Assembly: GCF_002878395.1 (NCBI RefSeq)
Contig: NC_061112.1
Coordinates: 37,194,904 to 37,258,903, forward strand
Source: Capsicum annuum
Taxonomy: Eukaryota; Streptophyta; Magnoliopsida; Solanales; Solanaceae
Length of the DNA stretch: 64,000 bases
Direction: 5' to 3'
Numbering within the stretch: position 1 is the stretch's first letter; the number at the start of each line of letters is the position of its first letter. Below are positions 32,383 through 45,412 of this stretch, one piece after another. A program made the position numbers and the translations under genes. The notes under the pieces are model-generated. The model searched no databases, was not told where the DNA came from, and worked only from the letters and a program-made list of their open reading frames with translations.

Positions 32383-34627
32383 TGTAATGCCCAGAAAATA
32401 CGTCCCAGAGCATCACACGGTGCTTGAGGCTACGAGTAGCCCCAAGCTAACCCTTTGAGCCATTTTCATTCAGTTCAACAGAAATCAACGGGGTTTCCAT
32501 AAATAACCCTCAAATATCAACAGAGTAATCATCATCCAAAAATAAAAGAATTTCAGAAAGATAACAAAATACAACTTATTAGTCAACTCCTAACATCTAT
32601 ACTAGTTTGATAAGCCTCTAAGAAAATCAATAAAACTAGCGATCCATTGAGACATGCCCCAACAAACTCATACTCAATTATCAAATGTAAACAATTCCAT
32701 GAAACCAATATCAGAAATCACATCCTCGAAACATGAGGACTCACGACAACAAAGGATTTAGAACAGCGTGCTCGAAGAATCACTGTTGAACCTGGAACTG
32801 AGCACCTGAACCTACATTTTGAGAAAATGCATCCCACATCTGAAGATGTAGGTCAGTACCATAGAATGAAACCGAGTATATATGGGTGTATGCAGTTGTA
32901 TAAACATCATCGTCATAGATATTTATAAGAAATATGCAGGATGTATGAAAGACTCACATAGCCCAAAGAAAATCATCATAATCATGAGAGGATGAAATAA
33001 GTACAATAACACATGTGAGTTATCATATAATTTGTCAATCACTTTCAGTTCATCAAGAATATCAATTCTCATAATGTAAATATCATTTAAATCTTTCGAA
33101 AGAATAACTTTCACAATTCCACTTTCAAATCACTTCACCATTCACCATAGACACAAGGAAACACACACACACTGGGAAATCCTATAACCAATATAAACTA
33201 TGGGAGCTACATGGAGTCCAACATACAACCCACGTTGGGGAGAGCCATCCTATCCTTTCCATCGGAGTAGGACTATTGATATCAAATCCACACAAACTAG
33301 TGACCACTATATAAATCAACCTTAGGCTCACTCCTACGGGGGTACGTAGTTCTAAGGAAGTAAGGTTGCTTTATACCTCCTACTCAGTGCTAAAGATTTC
33401 TCCCGGACTTAGCTCAGATCATTTTAAAGACAATCCACAATAAAACAATTTCAGTAATATATAAATATACATCGGGAGCCATCATGCTTCTCATTTATCA
33501 AAATCAACCACGTTGTGGATTTCTTTCACACTTGAGTTCAAAACAACTCCATTAAGACCAAAAGGTCAAATCATGCAAAATATCTCAAATATTCTACATC
33601 AACGTGCTTATAACACACACTTTCTAAAATAACATAATTTTCAATGGGGATTCACGACCCAAATATCAAAATCATGATAAATATCGTTCAAGATTCATGC
33701 TTTATATCATCACACATATAAATTCATCTTTCAAAATCTTAAACATCAAGATTTCATAATAATCATCATAAGATATGGGTTCATGCTTCAAATTCATAAA
33801 AATCAAATAAAAATCATGCCCTTGTAAAGAAAATTACTTTTGGGCACAAGAACAAAAGAGAGTTCTTATTGAAAAACCCCACATACCTTGAATGATGAAC
33901 TTCAGATCGATACTCATTTTTGAGATGTTAATTGTGCCTTTGAATGATGTTTCTTGGAGTTCTTGAACTAGGAACTTGGAATCTTGAATAAATTTGCAGA
34001 ATTAATGGTGAACTTTGGAGGTTCTTGAAGTTGGATATAGGAGCTTAGGGTTTTCTTTTTTGAGGGAGTTTGATGAAATATAACATATAATGCTTCTAAT
34101 AGGCTTTAATATAGGGTTTGAATGGATTTTGGGTGAGGGGGAATGATCGAAACACTCCTAAAAATAAAAAAAAATTCTTGAATCTGTCCTTTGGTGTACT
34201 GTTTTGATAGTCTAAAGTATATCAATCATAACGTTTTACTACGCTATTCAAATTGGATGAAACCAATTTCATTAGAAAAAGGACTCGAAGAGCTTTCCGT
34301 TGATATATAGTAGATCACCCAGATCATTATGTACAAGGAGTTATGATAATTTAAAGTTGTAGCAAAAATACGTCAGGCCTTAGTACTTTTTCCTGCACGT
34401 TTTATTGTTCACTACTATTTACGGTTCGATCGGAATGTTAATAACTGGTCGCTCGGGTGTCCATTTTGGATGAGCCACATATCATTGGAAATATTATTCG
34501 ATACTCTACACAATAGTGGGTCATAATCTAAGACATTTTGTACAAAAAATTTATAATTCATTCTAGAAGATAGAACCCAACATGTTTACGCACAAAATTT
34601 CAACGAAAAATTTCCTGGGGTCTTACA
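32383..34627 (-). repeat. 5' LTR of element B
   Basis: On the + strand it reads TGTAATGCCCAGAAAA...GGGGTCTTACA, the same length as the other LTR. The target duplication TTAAG follows at 34628-34632. Confidence 0.93.
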
Positions 34628-34632
34628 TTAAG

Positions 34633-35293
34633 ATTGTAACATGCCTAATGATATTAGTCTTAGTATTGTAAGATAAATAGTTAAGTTGAATTGTTGCATG
34701 TGATGCCGTGGCGGATTAATTAACGACTTATATAATAAGGTTGCTAACTAGATAATGGCCTTGAGATAGGTAAATAAATAATGGTGTTAGTAACTTGTAG
34801 CTTTTCCTTATTTAATGACTAGTAAACAGTAAGACTTGAAAACTAGTGATTCATGGATTTGGTGATTAGCTAATGTAGACTAGATTAGCTAATGTAGACT
34901 AGACTTGGAGTTCATCAATGAAATAGAGAATTAGTGACTATATAGCTATGTTATAATTTTTTAGTATATAAATGCGATATTGATACTGATTGTAGACCTC
35001 GGTAAGAGGCCATGGTTGAAATATGGACTCGCAGTTTTGGGTTAGTAATTGTGTAGTGCCTTGATATATTGATGGTTTTATTCTTTTCGTGTACTCTATG
35101 GTGGTATCGGACACCGTGATGAGTTCTTGTATTGTATTCTTTTGGTGTACTCTCTGGTGGTATGGGAAGTCGTGATGAGTTCTTTGTTGTGTTTTTTTGT
35201 ATGTACCTCCCAGCGGTATGGGACATCATGGTAAGTTCTTGTGGTCTATATTCTAAAGATGGCTGATGTTATTTATGATAAACACATGGTTGT
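34633..35293 (+). repeat. Plus-strand Del-type LTR, second part
   Basis: Continues the LTR that was interrupted at 25129; this follows from the perfect TTAAG duplication rather than from a second copy. It contains a short duplication of ATTAGCTAATGTAGACTAG (34868-34907) and three copies of a 55-60 bp repeat (35091-35240) with GGTGTACTCT and GGTGGTATGGGA words. It ends where the Ogre-like LTR begins. Confidence 0.7.
35091..35240. repeat. 55-60 bp tandem repeat, three copies
   Basis: Each copy has TTTTCGTGTACTCTATGG or TTTTGGTGTACTCTCTGG, then GGTATGGGA-like text and GTGATGAGTTCTT. It belongs to the LTR fragment around it. Confidence 0.75.
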
Positions 35294-37208
35294 TGTCACA
35301 CCCCTTTTCTAACTCCGAAAAGATTTCATTTTTAGGTTTGAAAGGGTTGTTATTATCAAAGTGACGAAAGATGAAAGTTTGTTTCGAAAAAGGATTATTT
35401 ACATTTTTTATTTATAGTCACCACATGACATAATCTGGTGTTCCAAGTTACCTTAGAAAATCCTTTTCAAAAATAATTTGACTCTTTAAACTGATTTGCA
35501 AACAAAGATTCTGGTTAAGGATTTCTGTTGATCGAGGGGAAGGTTTTAGGCACCCCTCGATCTGGTGGTTCGACCACGGTCGCTTGGTGGTGACACTAAG
35601 AATGTATAAACCACACAAAACATAGGAAAACAATCAATCAAACCAAAAAAACAAAACAAGTCCAAAATATAGCATCCAGTCCAGTTATACAGTCCGAAAT
35701 AGAAAAGATGCGAAAATATAAATCCAATTCTAAGATAATCCTAAAACTACACTCCAATACCTTATCCGATACCTCGGGCCTTGATCACAAGCCTCCTCTA
35801 CATACATGATACTTTGGTGCATTCCCTGGATAAATCATACAAACCCCCAGGGAATGCATTCCCCGGCCAAATGAGTACAATTTTAATTTTGTGCAACAAA
35901 ATAGAACGAATCATTCACACACATATTCAAACACTCAACAAATCATTATCCTTATGTTTTTCCTACCCTGACCTACCATTTGCCTAATTATTTAATGTCC
36001 TAAGACATAACACTATCGCGTTAAAAAATATTCATACTTAAATCAAATTAAACCAAAATCAATGAATCTTAATCCATCCCCATTCACCCTTTTTATCAAT
36101 TTTTTAATTCCTCCCCGAATTCCCTTTTAACACCAAATTTGCACAATTCATGATTAACAATATTAACCATCCTCCATCAATATAATATAACATCCACCAT
36201 TCACATCACGCATAAAATAATAGAAAAATCGAGACGATATCAATCAATCACACACACAAAAAAAACTAAGAATTAACTTAGAATAAGATCAGAGAGATGG
36301 ACCTTAAATTGAGTGTTTCAAACTGTAATTATTATTTGATCGCACTTTTGATTTCAAACTAAGCAACTGACCCGAGCTCACAAACTGAACCTCATCGAAC
36401 CTCAAACAAATGGCTAAATTCAAATCAAATTTCACCTTAGATTGAAGATTTCAACCCCGAGATCTGCTCTACCCAAACCCGATGGTTTTCAATGAATTTT
36501 GGAATTGGGATTAATTAACCGGCCATTTTTGTTGCTATGTCAACATTTTTTGGGATGGGATGGGACTAGAAGCTGCACCAAAGCTCCAACAAGCTCAGCG
36601 GTAGCCTGAATCAAGAACACGACTGGAGGCAACGAAGTTTTTTGGTCAAAACTCATCCAAATTTCTATTTTGCATGTTTTCTCCCTATTTTTCTCAAATA
36701 TCTCCCCCACAATCTCACCATCTCTCTCCGTGTGTGTGATCCTTACATCTGTATGTATGTCTATGTGATTCCCTAATTCGGTGTGTGTATTGTGAGGATT
36801 CTATAAGAGATTGTGATGTATGGTCTGCTAATGGCGAGGTGCGTAAGGATGAGTGGAAAGCATTATGAATAATTATGTGAAAAATGGAATTTTGGAGGTG
36901 CCCCAAAATGTGTGTACTTATGGCAGTGTGTATATATGGTCTCCTCCCTATTTTGTTATGATTTAGTTAAAAGGAATCCCAAGAATATGAGAGGGGTGGT
37001 GTCGCATGGGTATAGGGGTATGGGGTGGTGAGGTGTCCGCTTTTTCATTGGAGAGGTTGTTAGGATAGGATTAAAACAAAATAAAATTTGTTAAGGGTTG
37101 TTATTTTTGTATTTTTGTGGGATATAATCACATGGGTGAGAGCACACCGTAAGACGGGTGTAAAAATGATAAAAATACTTTTGCGGAGGGAAAAATTACG
37201 TGTCTACA
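35294..37208 (-). repeat. LTR of a minus-strand Ogre/Tat-like element
   Basis: On the + strand it reads TGTCACACCCC...GTGTCTACA (TG...CA ends, 1915 bp). On the minus strand it starts TGTAGACACG and is preceded by a polypurine tract, so it is a 3' LTR. A TATA-like CCATATATACACAC on the minus strand lies near 36926-36939. The matching 5' LTR was not found, so no target duplication can be tested. Confidence 0.8.
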
Positions 37209-37225
37209 TCATGCCCCTCTTTGCA
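37209..37225 (-). promoter_or_regulatory. Polypurine tract of the Ogre/Tat-like element
   Basis: The minus strand reads TGCAAAGAGGGGCATGA directly before the LTR start TGTAGACAC. Confidence 0.8.
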
Positions 37226-37689
37226 TGTAAACATGAAGTATTTTCAGACAAATAAGTAGACAACGAGACAGAATTTTGTCCCGACCATTATTCAAAAAGA
37301 ATGAAACAGAAGGAAGGAGGGAGACCAAATCTTGATTTAGGACATCCTACCTACCCAAGTTATGTGGGAATTAATTCAAGGGTATCTCAAAGGATTGGAA
37401 AGAGAAGGACTATACCGAGTTCGAGAGTCGAGTGAGGTTCCATCAAGGTTTTGGTCTGTGGCTCTGTCATTACATTAAAAATGAAAATTACAAGTTAAAA
37501 ATATAAATGAAATTATAAAAACTCTATCTATACAACTTTCCTAGACTCTTGAATTGCTACTTCATCACCCTATTTTTCAGGCGGGCTCCTGACTTATAAT
37601 TTTTTAATTTGTTTCTTGGCTTTCGATTGTTTCACCTTGTTTCTTGACTTTCCATTTATTCACCTTGTGCTTCGGGTAGGCTCCAATGT

Positions 37690-38606
37690 TGCTTTATTTA
37701 TCAAAACAAGGAAATGCATCTCCTTACAAATGCCGCTTAAATAACCTAAACAAGAAAGTGCGTCTCCTTACAGATGTTGCTTGAATTACCCAAACAAGGA
37801 AGTACATCTCCTTACAAATGTTGCTTGAATTACCAAAATAAGGAAGTGTATCTCCTTACAAATGCTGATTGAATTACCCAAACAAGAAAGCACGTCTCTT
37901 TACAAATGTATCTTGAATTACCCAAATAAAGAAATACGTCTCCTTACAAATGGTGCTCGAAATACCCAAATTGGAAAGTGCGTCTCCTTTCCAATGCCTC
38001 TTGAATTACCAAAACAAGGAAGTGTGTCTCCTTACCAATGCCGCTTACATTACCAAAACAAAGAAGTGTGTCTCCTTACCAATGCTGTTTGAATTACCCA
38101 AACAAGGAAGTGCGTCTCCTAACAAATGTTGCTAGAAATACCCAAATAGAAAAGTGGGTCTCCTTACCAATGCCTCTTAAATTACCAAAACAAAGAAGTG
38201 TGTGTCCTTACCAATGCTGCTTGAATTATCCAAACAAGAAAGTTTGTCTCCTTACAAATGTTGCTTGAATTATCCAAACAAGGAAGTGCGTCTCCTTACA
38301 AATGTTGCTTGAAATGCCCAAACAAGGAAGTTCATCTCCTTACAAATACCGCTTGAATTACCAAATAAGGAATTGCGTTTCCTTACAAATACCACTTGAA
38401 TTACCAAATAAGAAAGTACGTTTCCTTATAAATGTTGCTTGAATTATCAAAACAAGGAAGTGTGTCTCCTTGCCAATGCTTCTTGAATTACCATAATAAA
38501 GAAGTGCGTCTCCTTACAAATGTTTCTTGAATTAACCAAATAAGGAAGTGCGTCTTCTTACAAATGTTGCTTGAATTATGCATACAAGGAAGTGTGTCTC
38601 CTAGAG
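37690..38606. repeat. 44-bp minisatellite, about 21 copies
   Basis: Unit of the type CAAACAAGGAAGTGCGTCTC followed by CTTACAAATGTTGCTTGAATTACC. Three overlapping open frames on the + strand (37862-38268) are translations of the repeat and differ only in where a copy has a stop. Tandem repeats between pol and the 3' LTR are a known trait of Ogre elements, which fits the context. Confidence 0.92.
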
Positions 38607-40985
38607 ATATTAGATTGTGAGTTTTACTATGGTTTTGAATACCAAATCTGTGCAACAATATTTCCTCTTGTATTTGTGGAAGTGAGAATATTATGGCCTT
38701 TGATGTTTAGGCTTTAAAATCCTTGATTCGAAGGTAGTATGTGTTCCTATTTCATATAAAGAAAACTTGTTAGTTTAAAAACATGGTGGCAGGTTTGTGG
38801 CACTTGGCTGTCCCGACACCTTCTACAATGTTCTTTCCCTTCCTTTTGTTTTAGATTGCTGGCACTTGACCCTGCTTTGTAGTGTCATTGATCCAAACTC
38901 AAATTATTAAGAGCGATTTCAAAATAAACACAGTTTTCTTCTTTGTCATGCTTCTCAGATAAACCCTTTAAACCTTGGTATTTCCATAAGTTCCCTAGCT
39001 TGTCTATTGATAAAACTTTATGCATGCCTTATTCGGCTCACAATCATGTCTCTTTCATATACTGGCTTTGTCTTGATTTGTGTAATTGAAGAAGCTGGTA
39101 GCCAATTTTGAAATCTTTTCTCACTTGTTTTGTCATGGACTTGACTCAAAGATAGGAGAAAAATGACAACGATTTTTTTTATTATTATTTGGATAACTGA
39201 CTCAAGAAAATAAAAATAAAATAAAGAGAAGAAAGAAAAGAAAATAAATGTCCCCATTTCAAAAAAAGAAACAAAAAATTTATCTAAAATGGCAATCAAC
39301 TCTAATGATTATGCCATGCATTTGAATTAAGCTGTCTGATCTTTTCATCCAAACTTTCACAAATTGTTGTTGAGCTAATGACCCTAAAATTGATTTACTT
39401 CCTTGGGTCAATTTCATTCAGAGACCTCATTCGGCTACTGAAACCTTGAAGGGTTTTTACCAACAAGCCTCTCACATTTTCTTTCTCTCAGCTCACCATT
39501 GCCTTATGGTATCCGTGAGGATTTTTCACCAATGAGATTCTCTAATTTTCATTTCTCTCAACTCACAGTTGTCTTACGATGCCCGTGATGGTTTTCACTA
39601 ATAAGACTCTCTCATTTTTATTTGTCTCAACTCACCATCGTCTTATAATGCTCGTGAGGGTTTTCACCGATAAAACTCTCATTTTCATTTCTCTCTTGAT
39701 TCCTTATGCTGAGGAAGACAAGTAGTTTCCAAAATATGTTATCACATCCATTGCATGCTTACCCTTAGCATTCTCGAAAATTGGTCTAAAAGTCTTTCTT
39801 TGGTTGTAACTTAGCTTTTTGATAGGGTTAGAAAGAAAGAATGGCATGAGGAACAAATGACACTTGAAGTGGGGTGAGACATACAACTTTTGGAATCGAC
39901 TCAAACAATGAGTATTGACTCATACCCCAATTTTTTTGACTTGGCCTTTCTAAAATATTTATTTCGTTAGACCGAGCCCAGAGTAGGGAAGCCTATGTAT
40001 CTCACCCCCGAGAGAGGAGAATCAGTTCATGCGTAGTTCTGGCAGCTTATTCTTTTGATTGATTTTGATTTTCTTTGTTTTTCTCTTTTATTGACTCTTT
40101 TTTTCTTTTTCTGGCTCTATTTTTCTTGACCTTTTTCTCTTTTCTTTCTTTTTTGGACACATTTTTTCTTTTTTTTTTGCTCGACACATTTCGTTTGAGC
40201 TTTGCTGACTCTATCTTGATTCCAAAAGAGATGTATAAAAGAAAATAACACTAAGGCTCAAATGGGGTATACAAAGGATAACACAATGTATGGATAGCAG
40301 AATGAAATGCCTTCATCATATCAATCCTTGAAAATGTCAGTACACATCATGCAATATGAAAGTGAAAGATGAAGATCATTTATGACACTTTCACAATACT
40401 AACTTTAACTGAGCATGTGTGCCACTACTTCTTCTGTGCTTATCAAACATACAAATCCACCTGTGTTATAGATCTCTCACATTGACTGACCCATGCTTTT
40501 GTGGAGCTATTTTTTCTGTTCCTCGAAATCATACATCCGCTATTTGACCTAATTGAAATATTTTTTTCAATTGATGACCAAGTTATTCTTGTGATTCTCA
40601 ACATAATTGCCTTAATTTTCAAACAAAGGCTTGAACTTGTTACCAAATATCTCAGCACTCTACCTATTTTTTAGATGCTCTCTGTTTCTAACTTTAACCC
40701 TCTGATTCAATGTTCATGCTTAACTGGATTTTAAGATCTGGCTAAAAATTTCACTAGCATGTCATATCGCTAGAGTCAACATAAAATGTACTATGTAAAG
40801 AAAACAAACAAACAACACATATTTAAAACACCAAGAAAAATGGGACATTTCATTTAGTTGAAACAAAAGATAGAAGGGTTTGAACATAAATGACAAAACG
40901 ACAAAATAAGATAGATCCCAAACTACAACCCTGAAATAATTTAGACAATAGAAAATAAAATAAAACAAGCTACCAGACCTCTTCC
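38607..40985. other. Non-coding interior of the Ogre/Tat-like derivative
   Basis: No conserved coding motif on either strand. It contains a 70-bp tandem repeat (39492-39690) and a T/C-rich tract near 40075-40200. Short open frames exist (for example minus strand 40443-40658) but none shows a recognisable domain. In a full Ogre element protease, RT and integrase would lie between gag and the 3' LTR; none is seen, so this is either deleted pol territory or long 3' untranslated sequence. Confidence 0.6.
39492..39690. repeat. 70-bp tandem repeat, three copies
   Basis: CTCACCATT, CTCACAGTT and CTCACCATC start the copies at 39492, 39562 and 39632. Each is followed by GTCTTA-like and CCGTGAGGGTTTTCACC-like text. 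Confidence 0.8.
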
Positions 40986-40989
40986 TAGT

Positions 40990-42525
40990 AGGGAGAGGGG
41001 TGACTTCTCAATTGTTCAGCTTGACATATTAGCCACTGATTTGCATATCAGCATAACTATATCTTTCCTCACCGTCAATATTCTGCACCATAATTAATTT
41101 ATCTTGAATCATCTTTTCAATTTCTGTTTACAAAGCACGACAATCTTCAATACTACAACCCTGAACATCAGAATGATATGCACATCGTATATTAGGATCA
41201 AAACTTCTTGAATATAGGTCAAGAGTATACCCAAGGAGAGGAGTGATCATGCCCTTCTATACCAATCTCTAGAATAAATTTGCATACGACTCTCTGATTG
41301 GTGTGAAACTATCCCTCGACTTCTGTCTCGTTTCATCGTTTGGCTTAAATTAAAAACTAGGCCTAGAAGGGCTTCGGTATGTATGTAGATTTAGAGGATG
41401 ACTCGACAGAGTTGGCACACACCATTATGGGTAAGATGAAGGTCGAACATATGGTTGCATATTATACACTTGATATGAAGGTGGGGGAATGGAATATAAT
41501 GGATTTTAGGAAAGATTTTGTGGAGCTTGGGCATAAACTTGGGTTTGAGCCTATGGGTAACGGTGGTGTAGTCCTCTTGCCCATGCCTGTTGTCCAACTA
41601 CAATGGAAGATTCATCTTCCTCATTCTTCCTTCCTTTAATACTTCTCGAACCTTTTTGAATTGCTTGAGTAGTCGCTTTCAATATTGTTAAACTCACAAC
41701 GTGACTGGTCTTAATTCCATTCTCTATCATCTCCCCCATTTTGAGGACCTCAATAAATTGCTTGCTTAATGCAGGTAACAAGTGTTGATGATATGTTTCA
41801 TCCTGCGCTTCAATAAATACCTCACTGTCTTACTTTCTTTCATTGACGGTTTTACCCTAGCATCTTGTTCACGCCATCTAATCGCATACTTTCTTAAAGT
41901 CTTAGTACTCTTTTTCTTCATGTTAGATAGGGATTTCTCATCAGGAATCAACTCCATATTATATTGGAATTGTTGTACAAATTCATTACCTAGGTCTTCC
42001 CAACTAATCCACTTGTTGATGTCTTGGTCAACAAACCATTCCGAAGTTAGTCCTGAAAGATTCTCACCAAAATATGCCATGAGTAATTCCTTCTTCCCCC
42101 CAACACCCCTTAGTTTGTTGCAATAGCATCTCAAATATACTACAGGATCGACATGTCCATCATACTTCTCAAACTTTGGCATTTTAAAACCAAAAGAAAG
42201 ATGAACCCCTGGAAACATGCACAGATTTTTATATAAGACACTTTTGTACCCCCTAGTCCCTAGAGATCTTTCATAGCCAGTTCCAAACTTCTCAATTTTT
42301 TGGTCATTTACTCTTGTTCTTCTGTTATAACAGGATTCTCAGTGTTAAGAGAAAATTCAGATGGGTGCGTATAGCTATAAGGATTAGTCGACTTAAATGT
42401 AGGCTCAAGAGCATGATGTTGATTAGCAAAAATAATCAATATAGGCTCTCTCGCAGAGTGGGGAGGCACAAATTATGGATAAAACTCAAAAGTAGGAGCT
42501 TCAGGTGGGGGTGGTGCTACAAAAA
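40990..42525 (-). pseudogene. Ogre/Tat-type gag, broken
   Basis: The minus strand from 42525 contains FVAPPPPEAPTFEFYP, then an unbroken 150-codon stretch from 42218: FGFKMPKFEKYDGHVDPVVY, LRGVGGKKELLMAYFGENLS, SEWFVDQDINKWISWEDLGN, FVQQFQYNMELIPDEKSLSN. It continues with shifts (VLKMGEMIENGIKT near 41730) to CAYHSDVQGCSIEDCRAL, a degenerate zinc-knuckle-like or spacer motif near 41140-41190, and ends near 41000. MPKFEKYDG..DP...LR.YC and the WF.DQD...W.....F..QFQYN block are typical of Tat/Ogre gag in Solanaceae. The pol region that should follow is missing. The 5' end is cut at about 42525 by a plus-strand gypsy fragment. Confidence 0.85.
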
Positions 42526-42534
42526 CATGAAAAT

Positions 42535-43080
42535 AGGTGGAGCTGAGCATGTGGTAGAGGTGGTTCGCGAGGTCGTAGATGTGGTTACCAGAGTGATCGA
42601 GGTGTACTCAAACAGGCAGGAAAGGAGGTCACTCAGGTGCCTTAGCCAGGTGACAGGTTTGGTCAGTTGTATGCAGTACTTTTTAGACCCAAGGCTGAAA
42701 TTTTGGATGCTGTAGTCACAGGTGTAATTTTGATATGCTGCAAGCCGTCTCTTGCTTTATTTGATCCTAGATCCACTTATTCTTATATATCTACTTATTA
42801 TGCACCACGGTTGGACTTGACTAGTAATTTATTATATGTGCCATTGCGCGTATCTACTCCCGTAGGTGATTCTTTAGTTGTGGATCGGGTATTCAAATAA
42901 TGTGTTGTGACAATTAGTGATGTTGATACTTATGCTGATCTTATTATTCTGGATATATTGGATTTTGAAATGATTCTGGGCATGGATTGGATATCCCACT
43001 ATCATGCAGTCATGGATTGTTTTGCCAAGACTTTTACGTTAGCCATGCCCAGTGTACCCCTAGATGTGTGAGAGGGAGCG
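42535..43080 (+). pseudogene. Gypsy gag end and protease fragment, plus strand
   Basis: Gly/Arg-rich text (GRGGSRGRRCGYQSDRG) is followed by LYAVLFRPKAEILDAVVTGV and the protease LALFDPRSTYSYISTYYAPR, VSTPVGDSLVVDRVF, stop, VVTISDVDTYADLIILDILD, then FEMILGMDWISHYHAVMDCF. The Asp of the active-site triad is present (F-D-P-R, usually D-P-G or D-S-G). It is the better-preserved relative of the fragment at 3850-5250. Text fades after GIISYVCSR near 43125, where the pol region should begin. No zinc knuckle is seen before it. Confidence 0.82.
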
Positions 43081-43084
43081 ATTA

Positions 43085-43932
43085 GCCGCGAGCCGAGGGG
43101 GATTATTTCATATGTTTGTTCCAGATGACATATGTAATTAGTTTTTATGTACTTTTATATGTGTGTGCGTGTGGGTATATATATATGTTAGAACTATTTA
43201 ATGGTGACAGTGTGAGCTACCATTTGGAAATTTTCTTTTTGCAAGTGACTTGCTTCATAGAATCTCTTTACTTATGTTATTTTATACTTTGCTATGTTGG
43301 ACTATGATACCTAATGAGTACAAATAGAATTTACTCACTCATACCATTCTATTTTGGTGTAGATCCTTTCACAAATATGACACATAGAGGCTGATTTCAC
43401 GCAATTAATGTGGTGATTTCAAGGATTGACCCGCTCTAGGCTTTCAGAGTTGACTTCAGACCTCCTCTTATCTATTTTTAATGTCTTTATTTGTTTTCAG
43501 AGAAACAAATGTAATTTCAATATTCAAATATATTTTTATATGATTTACACTTATGTCACCAGATTTTGGGGATTTCATATGTTTGAGAACTTCGCTAATT
43601 TTTTAGTATTTATGAACAGACTTCATTCAAGAAGTTTCATCTTATTGTATTTTATTATTATTCTTAATCTAATTTCCTTTTTAGGTGTTTGGCTTATCTA
43701 CCAAGGTTGGGATGAGGTAGATGCCATTTGAACCAACACCACTGCATTATGCTCGAACAATTAAGCGACCGCCGACCAGCAACTTCCGTGCACAGATATA
43801 GATTCATTACACTCAACTTTTGGGTCATAACAAGTAACCTCCTACATAGGTCTAGGATAAAGTAGCCTTTAAGAACTCTGATGGAAATTGGATTCATTTG
43901 GTAGAGTCCCATAAAATTTTGATGTCTATAGT
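43085..43932 (+). other. Probable LTR-like remnant, no gene
   Basis: AT-rich, with two short open frames (43116-43307, 43426-43731) that match nothing I recognise. GGCTTATCTACCAAGGTTGG near 43692 and TTGGGTCATAACA ending at 43832 resemble the ends of Del-type LTRs in this window (TTGGGTCGTGACA), so part may be an old LTR. The last five bases, ATAGT at 43928-43932, are one copy of the Athila-like element's target duplication. Confidence 0.35.
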
Positions 43933-45412
43933 TGGTGACGTCCAAACAACACCTCCTATTAGATGATGATACTATCGCTTTTAAAATATAGTAACCTAAT
44001 ATAGGTTGGGGTCGAATCCCAAGGGAAACATGGCTTTGCAGATCGCACTAGTTGTAGTCAACGAACAGAACAAGAAAAGTAAATGGGGTAGGGGGTGATG
44101 TATAATCTCGAGCAAGTAACTGTACTAACTTCGGTTGTAATCAATGTAGGTGAACACTAGGATTGTGTTCCCCTGGCTTCTTAACTCCATAGGTTTAGCG
44201 TGCTTCGTTGAACCAACCTGATACTTTGCATGCAGAATCGATAAGTTATGTACCTTCTGCAGTCTTTTGGACGAGCAGAAGGATTTCACCCTTTACTTTT
44301 TGAGTCTTAGGATGTCACATTACTAACCATTATCTTGATCCCATTTAACTATTACCTTTTGATTCTCTCATTATTAGATGAAACCTAACCATCTTACTAT
44401 GATAAAACACAAAAGCATGGATCAACAATTAAACTCCAAATAACTATTGTCCTTATATTTTCCTAGTCAATGCTCCTCTTTTGGAGTAAGCAGGAGTAAG
44501 CAGCAATATCTAGGCGGGATCATAATATGTACACCCATTAAGAAAACGATCATAATAAAGATAAATAAATACATTCATAGGTATCGGTTCAGAATAACGA
44601 AAGCACTTCCTCTACTTTGTCAATCTGGCAGGGTTTGCACAACCCAGTTTGCACAACCCTAGCTGTGGGTTTTAATCACTCATGCTTGTGAAGAGATTAA
44701 TAACATTCATATTCAAAAACATAGATGAAATCACAATGATAAGAAGAATTAAAACCCATCACCGTAACTAAACTAATGAACCAAAGTCAATACAAGAAAG
44801 TCCCAAGATCAAAATTGAATCTTGGAATCAAAATATGTTTTTGAATATCAAAAGTGCGTAACTCCTACTAAAAGAAACATGAAGGTTATTTATAGTACAT
44901 GAGGAAACACTAAAACTAAAGCACGAATGAAATAGGAGAAAACCAGGTCGGTGGCCACATGTGGTCTGTACCCGCAGTCTGGTACCGGGCGCAGGTAGTA
45001 CCTGCAGTCCTGACACTGGGTGCAGGTACAAACCGCAGGTATTGGGCGCAAAAATCCTACAAGTTCATCTCTTGGAGTTTTGGAATTCTGGTACTTGCTT
45101 TGCCTACATGTTGTCCGTAGGTCCTACATGCAACCATATGTTGACTTGGTAAGTGTCGAAAGTCATCTTTTCACCTCTTCTTTGATTCCCGAACATGCTT
45201 TAATCACGAACAAGATGGAAAATATCTCGAATATCCATAATTGCTGCAAAATGGACAAAAACACCTTTCACCCTTTTCAGGAACTTATCATCCAAAATAT
45301 AGTTTCCTGCAAAACATACCAAAAGGCATCATAACTAAAGAAAATAACCTCAGAAACTTGTATATTTTCATCATTTTAAGCGTCGAAAGTGCTATATTTC
45401 TATAGAACATCA
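43933..45412 (-). repeat. 3' LTR of Athila-like element
   Basis: On the + strand it reads TGGTGACGTCCAAACAAC...AGAACATCA, 1480 bp. Choosing 43933 as the edge, rather than the TG at 43936, gives the perfect ATAGT duplication and an ungapped match to TGATAGCATCC at 53083. TATA box CTATAAATAA on the minus strand at 44886-44895; a GC-rich word cluster is just upstream (44943-45070). Confidence 0.88.

Larger units (their letters stand above)
25130..34627 (-). mobile_element. Element B: complete Ty3/gypsy Del/Tekay element, minus strand
   Basis: A 9498-bp element with two LTRs of exactly 2245 bp (25130-27374 and 32383-34627). The target duplication TTAAG is perfect (25125-25129 and 34628-34632). 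On the minus strand the order is 5' LTR, tRNA-Met primer site (32367-32379), gag-pol (32169 to 27588), polypurine tract (27375-27387), 3' LTR. It sits inside the plus-strand LTR that resumes at 34633. A hand count over the first 285 bp of the two LTRs gave about 20 differences, so the insertion is not very recent. It is coding-dead: stops, frameshifts and changed active-site residues. Confidence 0.95.

Noticed and set aside
37862..38268. Three overlapping frames with repeating LPKQ..V..YQC text
   Set aside because: Products of the 44-bp array; the period is not a multiple of three and copies differ by frame.
44961..45152. Matching short frames in the two Athila-like LTRs (also 54077-54268)
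   Set aside because: Conserved between the copies only because LTRs start identical; antisense to the element and crossing the GC-rich cluster, with no domain.
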